Positions 11,548 through 20,942 of a DNA stretch of 64,000 nucleotides are shown here, in pieces. This stretch comes from Carya illinoinensis. Lineage: Eukaryota > Streptophyta > Magnoliopsida > Fagales > Juglandaceae. The notes under the pieces were generated by a model. That model did no database searches. It was not told the origin of the DNA and worked only from the letters and a program-made list of their open reading frames with translations. A program made the position numbers and the translations under genes. The stretch spans positions 24,198,001 through 24,262,000 of the forward strand of contig NC_056757.1 in the NCBI RefSeq assembly GCF_018687715.1. Direction: 5' to 3'. Numbering within the stretch: the stretch's first letter is position 1; every line of letters starts with the position of its first letter.

Positions 11548-14500
11548 TGTGACGCCCCCAAATTCCGTTTGGGATCGGACGGACATTTGAAGCGTCGAGA
11601 CATGCAACACAAGGTTACCTGCCCCCGTTCATGACATATAAGATGCAATATTCCTAACATGCATCTAACAATATGCAATATTCGCAGCGGATAAATTTTT
11701 TCTTTAGCAATACTATGCACCAAATTGAAAATATCCCAAATGTTTAAAACATACTTCATACATAAAAATCCATTGAACAACTAAGATCACAACACTAGTC
11801 CAAAATGGTTATGATCCAAAAAGTAATAGAGATACAACTCAATCGTAAAAGTAGTAATTTACGTTAATTACTATATCAACATTTATGTCGCACCGTCACT
11901 TAGTCAACTGTGTCTAGTTGATCAGCTCCTGATTCTCCTTCAGGTCCTGTAACAAGATCTACCATTCGGGGGGAATGGTAGTTAGGACTACCAAAGTGAG
12001 ATTTGATTACAAATCTCAGTAAGTTAACAAAAAACTTCCACACAAGCTAATGATGCATGGATGATAGTAAAAGCATAAATGCATAATCAAATTCATAAGT
12101 AATTAAAGCATAACTTGGAGTACAACATAGCATAATTGACATAACTTAAATTGAAACATGAACTGAACTTGATCTGAAACTTGACTTAGCATGAACTTGC
12201 TTTGAAACTTGAATTAACATGAAAAATACATACTCCACAGTTGTTGTGGCCCCATGTATTTTACGTGTAAATACATACTCCACAGTTGTTGTGGCCCCAT
12301 GTATTCTACGCAAACTTGACTTAACATGAAAAATACATACTCCACAGTTGTTGTGGCCCCATGTATTATACGTATAAATACATACTCCACAGTTGTTGTG
12401 GCCCCATGTATTCTACACAAACTTGACTTAACATGAAAAATACATACTCCACAGTTGTTGTGGCCCCATGTATTCTACGTGTAAATACATACTCCACAGT
12501 TGTTGTGGCCCCATGTATTCTACGCATCACAATTGTAGTTAAATACATACTCCACAGTTGTTATGGCCTCATGTATTCTACACAAACATAATGTACTCAA
12601 GATGAAACGTGACTGGAATACAAAAGGACTGAAGCCCTGACGTAACATAACGTGACTTGAACATAACTTGAAATACATGACCAACTTGAGATAGAAACAT
12701 TTCGTAACATGACATAACATATAATAGACAACATATTTAACATGACATATTTGCAACAGTGAATATTACATGACTTGACATACATGTAATAGATGGCATA
12801 CTTAGCATGACGTACTTGTAATGTACAGTAATACATAACAGAATATATTATGTAACAGATAAAAATTGATGACAAAATAAATTCTGTATAATAGATAATT
12901 ACGTGATAACTTGGCATAGCATGACATATATGATAACATACATACATACACTATAGTTCCTTTACTTAGCACACATACACAGTAGACTGCTAGTAAGTTA
13001 AAAGCTAACTTACCTCGATCTCCGCGTTTCTTATAAAACTTCAAGTGCGATCACGAGGAACTGTCATTAGTGATTCTAAAAGTTAGAACTAAATCACTAA
13101 AAATTTGAAATATGAAAAAATACTAACTTAAAGAGTAAAATTTTCATTTTACTTTCTACATGTGGAAAAATGACCGTTTTACCCATAACTTAAGGATTTT
13201 ACATACTAACTCCAAAAGTTTCCAAAATTTACATTTCTCATGTAAATTTTGTCCTAAATTTAAATATCAACTCAGAAAAATTTAAAACAAAACACAACTA
13301 TGAAGAACACACTATGGCCGAAACATCCATAGGCCATTTTCCTTGATTTTTGTTGCAATTCCTTCCAACTTCAAAACTCATGCTTAAACCAAAATTTTGC
13401 AACAAACATCTTCCAATCCTAAGTTCAAAACCATATTTAAAACATCCATTTAGAAAAAGCTAATAATTAACACCAAACTTTTTTGTAAAAAGATCCACGC
13501 ACTTGAATCACAAGTTTTGACCTTAAATCAAAACATCTCCAAGAATTTCAAAAATCAAATCTTACTTCTAACATATTCATAATATCATCCTAACATCAAC
13601 CATGCTTTAAATCATCAGACTAAAGTCACCAAAATCACAAAATAACATTTGGAGTTTTTGGTTTTACACTTAGTCCAAAAACAGAAACTTTTTCCTCAAC
13701 TAGTTTTGATAAATCTCTTGATCTATGACTTATAAATATATGATCTTCAAACTAAACCATCACATGGTTTAAAAAGATGTCCTAAAACATATATAAGCTT
13801 ATAATTCAAGATCACATGGTTAGAAATTAACCAAAACATAAATTTAGCCAAGAATATCCACACTTTGGCTTATTTGAATATCTCTTTGCATAAAATTTCA
13901 TATCTTTGACACTAACATCAAATATTTTCAAAATAATAATATAACATGTATATAAGATACTTAAGATCCTCCAATAAAATTATTAAAGTCATTAGAATAG
14001 GTTTAGACCACCAAAGAGTTAAACTTTCTTAAAACAGAAACTGTTTTTCTTCTTCCAGTTTCTAAGTTTCTAAATCTAAGAAAATATTTCATCAAAACCT
14101 TTAATCATGCAAAATCCTCAACCAATAGTTACATATACATGTTAACAATACTCCATAAAAATTTTGGATCAATATCTATCCATTAGCTTGGTCAAAAACT
14201 CCAAACTATAACATATTCTCCAGTTTATCTCCCAGAATGACCTTTCTATAGTTTACACAATATTTGACTGACCAAATGATCTTCAAATGGGGCAAATAAG
14301 ATATTTATGTAAACTAGACTCAAAAGGGAACAACTTATATGAAGGAGACTTTATGATAAAACACTTACAAAAGCTTCGAAATGGGTGTACAAAAGACCTC
14401 CTAAAAGCTGTCCGAGAGAGAGTTTGATATTCTTTCAATGGAAAGTGTAAATGAAGATAATTTCGTGGGGAGAGGTGGCTGGAGATACTTATGGATGAGA

Positions 14501-15007
14501 TATGGAAGAGATGAGGCTGGAGTTGAGAGTTGAGTGTAGTTTTCTCCTACCCAAAAAAAATCTATAAATGATTATCTTATAATATTCTATCCAATAATAT
14601 CTAAAAAAAAATCAACTTAAGATATTTTTATCTAATAATATCTATCAACTCAAAATATTTTTACCCAATAATATTCACGAAAATTACCTCAAGATATTTC
14701 TTTTTATCCAATAATATCTACAGTTTTGAACAGACGTTTTGTCCGAAAATATGAAAAAATATTATTGCGCCATAAGACTTTAAATAATCCTCCGAATCTA
14801 ATGGCACAAACCATAATACATTTTGACACTTCTAACTATCTCCAATAATCAAAAATACACTTATGATACCATAGTAAATAATAACACTAACTATATAGTT
14901 AGACAAAAACCTATACGATTAATGGATTCGTGAAAACTTATAAGGTTTTCACGAGGTTCCTAAAGTTACTAGAAATTTCACAATTGAATTTCTAGCGGGC
15001 TGTTACA
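11548..15007. mobile_element. Solo LTR of about 3.46 kb
   Basis: It begins TGTGACGCCCCCAAATTC and ends GGGCTGTTACA, so it has TGT...ACA termini. A perfect 5-bp duplication ACATA flanks it (11543-11547 and 15008-15012). No primer-binding site, polypurine tract or gag/pol is inside, so it is most simply a solo LTR left by LTR-LTR recombination; a non-coding LARD/TRIM-type element is the alternative. The size and the GACGCCCCC start recall large-LTR Gypsy families (inference). It contains an array of hairpin repeats at 12224-12577 and long AT-rich non-coding stretches. Confidence 0.75.
12224..12577. repeat. Seven phased hairpin repeats inside the solo LTR
   Basis: A 36-bp core that opens AATACATACTCCACAG and closes CCCCATGTATT starts near 12224, 12269, 12330, 12376, 12437, 12483 and 12541. 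Each copy is an inverted repeat: AATACAT pairs with ATGTATT, and CCACA pairs with TGTGG around GTTGT. Spacing alternates about 45 and 61 bp, so the higher-order unit is a dimer of about 107 bp. The seventh copy is the most diverged. Being palindromic, the copies also yield apparent short reading frames, which I do not regard as genes. Confidence 0.9.
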
Positions 15008-15363
15008 ACATATGTTCAAACAAGTTATAAATATTCATATTTAAGATTAAAACTTTATGTTATAAATTATAATATAAAATTATTTAATGTATGATATATA
15101 ATTATATATAAAGATTTCATATATAATTATATATTATATATCAAAATTTAATATAAAAAATATTTTATATAATATTACAAATTTAATTTATATATATGTT
15201 TTTGAACCGGTCCAATCTCGGAAAGAACATAATTGAAGCCGGACCGGATTTGGCTGGTTTTTACAATATAGAAACCACTTTCGGACCGGACCGGTATCTG
15301 GTTTGGTTCAAATAGGTTGGTTTTCTAATTTTCTGATTTAAACTTTCACCCCTAAGCTACAAC

Positions 15364-17230
15364 TACGTTGTTTATTATTTTATTATTTATTTTTTTTGGG
15401 GTCAAGGAGCATTATAAAGAAATTGATCAACTATAGTTGTGATAGATGGGATCTGAGTAGCAAGAGAAAGGGGGGAGGTGCGATGCAATCTAAGCAAGTG
15501 AGGAGGAGCCTAGGATGGCAAAACGCAAAAATAAGGGAGAGATGGAAACGGGAATCGGGTCTATGAAATTTGTTTTGTCTCTCCTATCTTGACCTAGCCA
15601 TGCCAGCCGCTTAAGCTCTAATCTTGTAAATTCGATTGTATGCAGAAGAATTCGAAAGAAAACCAACTTCAACATTTTATGAATTCTCTCTTTCTTAATT
15701 TTTCTTTTCACAAGGAGCAGTAATATCTTTTTCACATGTCATTGATGTCAATACAAATAGAGTTTTGCTATATATAAGTAAAGTTACATACTAATCTGCA
15801 TACCAATATTGATTCTTTTATATTTAAAATTTAAATTAATATTATTTTAAATAAAATCTACATTTTAACCAATTACATTAAATTAATACATAAATTAGTG
15901 TACAATTATGCTTACAACTAGAATTTTCCATACAAATAATGAGGCCCACCTTATCTCCTTCTAGTTATTCGCAATGGTATGAGAAATTTCTTAATTTCTT
16001 AATTTTTGCTTACACCTATTTATTCGTCTTATACGTTTCAAACTTTTCCTAATAAAATAAAGAAGACATGAAGAAGGAAGAGAAAGCCTTGTATTCAAAA
16101 GCACGAGGTGGACTCACCGCAACCGTCAAAAACGTCGTCGGTAGTCTTCCTAAGTATTCACCTTTATGCGCTTCTTCTTTGTTCAGCTGCCACTTGAAAC
16201 ATTCAACCACCGAAGCCAAAAGCTCGATCGTTTCACGCGCCACCGGAATCTGAGTCGTTTCAGCGACTCCGATGCCAGAAAACGGTGAGTTACTCCGATC
16301 TGGTAATTCTAAACTCCCAGCTTCTCTGTATTGCAAACTTTTGATAACATCTGGCGGGAATTATACTCTGCTTGTTGGATGGAATAGTTAATTTGTTGAT
16401 CCGGAATCCGGAAGCTCTTGCTCTGTCCTTTTTCCGGCGCTTAATTTTTGTTTCTGCATCATTTGCAACTGATCATGGAAGATAATAAAGATGTCTTGCG
16501 ACCAAAACCAAAAATCACAGGATCATGTATTACTTCTTGTGTACGTATTTCAGCAAGGGCTGAATCCCCCATTCTATATTTCTATGTTGTTCTTCTCAGA
16601 TATAGAAAAAAAACGTTTTGAAAAAAAAAAAACTGGATGTGCTCTTATCCTTCAGAAAAATAGGAACAAAGAACAGTCACAGATCAACAAGTTGATGGAG
16701 CTGGTAGGAATGGTGGATACGCCAATCAAATTGGATATTTAATGGATGTCGTTTAATGTACATGGTAGCAATCTTTGATTGATTAAAGGTTTCAAACCGT
16801 ACCATTCCATAATTTCATGTCGTGTGCTGTATCTAATTACATTGACTTGAATAGAATAACTATAATAAATTATAATTATAAGAAACCATGGAAGAAAAAA
16901 TCTTCATAGCACCTTTAACTGCCGCATAACTTTGTGTAGGCCGTAAAGTTATTGATAATGGAAAACCATAAAAGAAAACAGATCTCTCCAGTGTTTGATC
17001 TTGTACTAATACTATACATTATACTACGTACTATTTTATTTGTATTTTATTATATATGATATAACATATTTATTATCATTTGATGATAAAGAAACATATA
17101 ATAAATGATCATTTAATAGTGATAAATGTGTCACATGCATCTTATTTAATGTAATGCAAATGAGATAATAGTATAACGTATAGAATTTTTCTTGATCTCA
17201 CAAGTTACACCATACAATTTCAGCCAGTAA
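15364..17230. other. Intergenic sequence with one unassigned GC-richer block (16060-16330)
   Basis: Mostly AT-rich. The block at about 16060-16330 is GC-richer and has open frames on both strands. The plus strand has an ATG at 16068 (61 codons) and an ATG at 16271 followed at once by a strong donor, ACG|GTGAGT. This could be a dead or lost first exon. Another open stretch at 16491-16742 (...QINKLMELVGMVDTP...) could be a later remnant. I recognise no family in either, and no further exons are convincing. Confidence 0.35.
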
Positions 17231-17234
17231 GATC

Positions 17235-17545
17235 TAGTATGGATGGCAAAATATATCTTTCTAATTCATTCTATTTCATATCATTTCAAATATTCAAACA
17301 CTACTTATATACATATTTTTTAATTTCAAACATTTAACTTTTTCAAATTTCTAAACAAAACAAAAAAAATAATTTCAACTTTTTCAAATCTCAAAATAAA
17401 AATTATATTATAATAATTTTTTTAAGTTTAATATTTTTATTCAACTTTTCTTTTCTCATTTTTCAAAATTTCATAAAATATATTAACTCAAACTATTTTA
17501 TTACTATTTATAAATCATTCTATCTCATCTCTTTATCTAAATGAT
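17235..17545. mobile_element. Probable MITE-like AT-rich element
   Basis: An AT-rich block runs from a TATCTTTCTAATTCATTC-like start to ATTCTATCTCATCTCTTTAT. It contains CAACTTTTTCAAATCTCAAA and TTTTATTACTATTTATAAA. These match, in reverse orientation, the interior of the GATGAGATGAG MITE family (compare 50943-51154). Ends are too diverged to fix the borders or a TSD. Confidence 0.45.
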
Positions 17546-17549
17546 TCAT

Positions 17550-18503
17550 GTCTCGTAAAAGAAATTGTCAACTATTTACGTTTGTATAGTTACCAAGGGT
17601 TTAATATTAAAATGAAAATACTAGTAGAGCCCCTCAATTTTACCACTCAATGTTACCGACTATGTATTTTAATTTTTTTAATTTATTTTTTTTACTTAAT
17701 AGTTAAAGAATTGATTATTAGTGAAATTATATTTTTTTTTCTTAATGATTAAGTATATTAAAAGAATACTTAGAAAAATAATATAAAAATTAATCATTAC
17801 AATTGTGCTAGTAGTACGCCCAACGGTAATTACTGGCCAGGTGGTCCACTAGCATCATCCATATTAAGATAGTCATTTGTGGTTGAAAAATGCTAACTGC
17901 AAACGGGAGGGACAGTCGCCGAGCAGTCGGGTCCTACGTGTCCTTAATGAAACGGTGCGTATCGTGGAAAATCTTCTTTCTTCTTCTGTCTCCCCTCTTA
18001 TCTTCTTCATCTTCTTCCTTTCTTCTTCTTCTTCGTCTCCCCTCTTATCTTCTCCTCTCTTTGCTCAAACACTGTTTCCCTTTCATTGAACCCACTGACC
18101 TTAGTAAGCTTATTTCCTATTATTTTGAGCTCAATAACCGAACTGTCCTGGCATGAGATGCTCATCTGTGTAGAAGAAGATAGGTTATAGAAATCTCCAA
18201 CGTAATTTTCCAAAATTTGCAGTGAGGAAGGGTAGCTCAACTACTTTCTTAGCTCTAGTTTGTAATTCATAAGTGCTTGGAATGAACAAAACCACTAGAA
18301 GCAACGACCACAAATATCCCATTGTATAAATTCAAAGCACTAGACTATACAATCACAAAAAGGTCAACAAAAATCCTAGAAATAAAGCTTCACAATTCAT
18401 TTTTAAGGAATACAAAAACAGAGCCAATAAAGATTCTTAAGCAAGGTCATGAAATGGAGCTCTTTTAGTAAAAAGTAACGCCAGAAAGAACATGCTTCCA
18501 AGT
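17550..18503. other. Intergenic sequence
   Basis: A TCTTCTTC-rich stretch (17960-18070) follows ACGTGTCC (about 17935), a G-box-like core. This could be an old promoter or leader, but no downstream coding exon was found. Confidence 0.45.
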
Positions 18504-18511
18504 AAATGACC

Positions 18512-19108
18512 CAAGGTTTTAAAAACCGTTCCGTTCCGGCCGGAATGGCCGGAATTTTTCGTGCCGGAACAGTGACCAGAACCGGATAGGTGTCTATTCC
18601 GTTCCGGGTCAAATTCCGGCCGTTCCGGTCAAATTCCGGCCGTTCCGGTCAATTCCGGCCGGAATTCCGGTATTCTGGCAGGAATTACTATTCCAATCCC
18701 AAAAAAAAAAAACTCTATTGTAAATAAGTTGAAAAATAATGAATAAAATTGTACTTTTAGAATTCAAATACCTCTTTTCGTACACTAGAAGTATTGTTAC
18801 TTTTAATAATCTGTCTATTCTTTAATTTTTTTTCCTTTATTTTTGTGTCTTAACTCAAGTTTATGATTTTTTTCAATATATATTCATTTTATAAATCTTT
18901 AATTCTTCTATATATATACACATATACATATCACACACTTACATATATATGTATTTATTTTATTAATTGTTAGTTTATATATACATATAAATATTTATAT
19001 ATAATATATAATTAATCCCGAAACGGTACACCGAAACGTACCGGTACCGAAATATTCCGTTCCAGTGCCTCGACCGAAATGGTCTCCGGAACGGATTTCA
19101 AAACTTTG
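18512..19108. mobile_element. hAT-type MITE with CCGGAA-rich arms
   Basis: Terminal inverted repeats: the left end CAAGGTTTTAAAAACCGTTC pairs with the reverse complement of the right end, CAAAGTTTTGAAATCCGTTC. A perfect 8-bp target duplication AAATGACC flanks it (18504-18511 and 19109-19116). An 8-bp TSD with CA-starting TIRs is typical of hAT elements. The arms are packed with TTCCGGCC / CCGTTCCGG motifs, some in short tandem copies (about 18600-18665). The 597-bp element has no transposase. Confidence 0.85.
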
Positions 19109-19116
19109 AAATGACC

Positions 19117-19631
19117 TGTGCAAGAAAAAAAAAAAAAAAAAAAAAAACTCTTGAAATCGAGATCATATTCACTCATAGATGCTTCCAAAACTTTGGTTAT
19201 CCAAAATCTCTAAATCCATGAAACTCTTTGATCCCTACCAGTCGTAGAAACTACTTGCGCCAACAAATGTTGTAGTGGTCGTAGAAATCACGAAAAAGAT
19301 TTGAATTTTTCATCTATACAAGAAGATGACCCACACGAAGACTCAAAGATTTGCCTTTTTCAGCTACCCACTCGAAAATGAAGATGAGAGATCTAGAGAC
19401 TCACACAAAGAAGAGAGACCCAGAAGAAGAAGACGACACGAACCAACTGAGTATTTTTCTTTCTTGTTTTTGTCTTTTTTATTTTTTACTTTTAATTTAA
19501 TTGACGTAGCCTGCACATTTACCCCGCGTTTGCATGTCTCGACTGACTGTAGCAGGATTGTTTGTGGTTTGTCTTTTGACCCCAATGGTTCTTATATTGT
19601 AATTTTAAGCTTTTTACTTTCTAAATTTTTA
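19117..19631. other. Intergenic sequence
   Basis: Holds a long A tract (about 19122-19147) and an open stretch at 19326-19637 with an Arg-rich patch that resembles no family I know. I see no supported gene. Confidence 0.45.
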
Positions 19632-19783
19632 GGCTAAGTTTAGATAGTTCACTACTATTCATTATTTTATCATTATTTTTTATTTATTTTTTATTATTTT
19701 GTATTACTATTCACTACTATTTAATATTTTTTTTATTATTATTCATAGAATATTTGAGATCACCTCACTATACAAATACAACC
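19632..19783. mobile_element. Short Tourist-like MITE
   Basis: The left end GGCTAAGTTTAGATAGT and the reverse complement of the right end, GGTTGTATTTGTATAGT, match at about 11 of 17 bases. The interior carries CACTACTATTCA-type sequence, seen in the same MITE family elsewhere. Flanking triplets are TTA and TTG. It lies about 1.1 kb upstream of the receptor-kinase start. Confidence 0.5.
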
Positions 19784-19789
19784 TTGATT

Positions 19790-20942
19790 TTAATAATTTT
19801 AGTTCTTCCATTAGTATATTCTTAAAAATTCGTTAAAGTTTCCCTAAAGATTAAAAAACTTGGAACTAAAATATCATTATAAAACAAAAAACAAAAATAT
19901 AGGTTACCCTACAGACGTCTAGGACGTTGCACGACCCAAGCACCGCTTTGGTCATTGCCAAAGTGCCAACTGCCAACACCTGGTCACGGGGTGATCGGGG
20001 TGTTTTTGTCAGGAGTCTCTCTAGCTAGCACATGCAACACAGGCACTAGGCGCTAGTTTCAATTATTATTATTTTTTTTTTTTTAAGTTGTTTCTAATTT
20101 TCCTTTCAGTTTTATTTTTTCCATTTTTTGCACTCTCTTTTTTTTTTTTTTTTTTTTTTTTTTGCGAGTTTTGAAATTCTGTTCTTGCAGCTGCTCAAAG
20201 TAAATGAAACAAAATATATATAAATATATATATATACTCAGTTATAATTAGATTGTAATATAGTTGTTCTTATATCATTTTCCATTTTTTTTTTTTTTTT
20301 TATCAAAAGTCCCCACAAATGGTTGGATGTGGTAGGTGGGTTATCTTCTTTGACTTAGCTGTGGCATAAAGTATACAAGAGTACAGTAACAGAGAAATTC
20401 TGAGCTTTGATGATGTATCACGCGTGCATAACGCCAGTCGAATTGGTGCTTGCTTGATCTGGATGCCGGAAAGAGAATGCTAATTCACAAAACTTACTAA
20501 AACAGGTTAGAAATTGATTGGATTAACTTATTATACAGAGTTATTTTATTATCAAATCGGTGTGTAAAGTACATTATCTATATCACTGGTAAAATTTGAA
20601 TTGTGAGATTCAAAATTTAAAATCTCTCTTTCAAATCATTTATGTCATGTAAGTATTTTATTAAACTGTATTCTATCACACCAGCTTATAAATAGAATTT
20701 TTGATATATTAGAACTTCTTTTAATAAAAAAATTTTAAAAAGGTATTTTACAATCCAAAGGTTGTTGGATTCCCACCATTTCCGTGGGAGGACTGCTTAT
20801 CATGGTAGCCACATAATCAGTATCAGGAATGTTTTCATGCTTTATTTGTTGTCTATAATTGTCATTCTTTGTACCAACAAATTTTCTTTCCCAGTTTCAT
20901 GTTACATGTTAAATGCTCTTACAGGTCCAGAATCATTCCAGA
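19790..20942 (+). promoter_or_regulatory. Upstream region of the CRK2-like gene
   Basis: Non-coding. It contains two long T tracts (about 20141-20163 and 20287-20301) and a W-box core TTGACT at 20350-20355. W-boxes are the usual WRKY sites in stress-induced CRK promoters, but a single core is weak evidence. The leader just before the start contains ATG at 20913, in frame with the CDS. No clear TATA box was fixed. Confidence 0.35.

Larger units (their letters stand above)
11211..15354. mobile_element. TIR element (hAT/Mutator-like, non-autonomous) split by a solo LTR
   Basis: The left end TAGGGGTGTAA and the reverse complement of the right end, TAGGGGTGAAA, form a short terminal inverted repeat. 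Both arms are rich in CCGGTCCGG/ACCGG motifs followed by AT-rich sequence, the pattern of a common plant non-autonomous element. Flanks ATCTACAAC (11202-11210) and AGCTACAAC (15355-15363) agree at 8 of 9 bases, an imperfect 8-9-bp TSD. Only about 680 bp belongs to this element (11211-11547 and 15013-15354); the rest is the inserted solo LTR. No transposase is present. Confidence 0.6.

Noticed and set aside
12214..12548. Short frames repeating HGATTTVEYVF
   Set aside because: They are translations of the palindromic tandem repeat inside the solo LTR.
12214..12577. Evenly spaced palindromic repeats as a CRISPR array
   Set aside because: The spacers are themselves repeated, the repeats are diverged, there are no cas genes and the host is a plant. 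They are LTR-internal hairpin repeats.
16049..16336. Minus-strand 95-codon frame (GIGVAETTQIPVARETIELL...)
   Set aside because: It lacks an ATG at its start and matches no family I know. It is kept only as an unassigned block.
19326..19637. Possible small secreted Arg-rich protein
   Set aside because: No family resemblance, biased composition, and no splice or promoter context.
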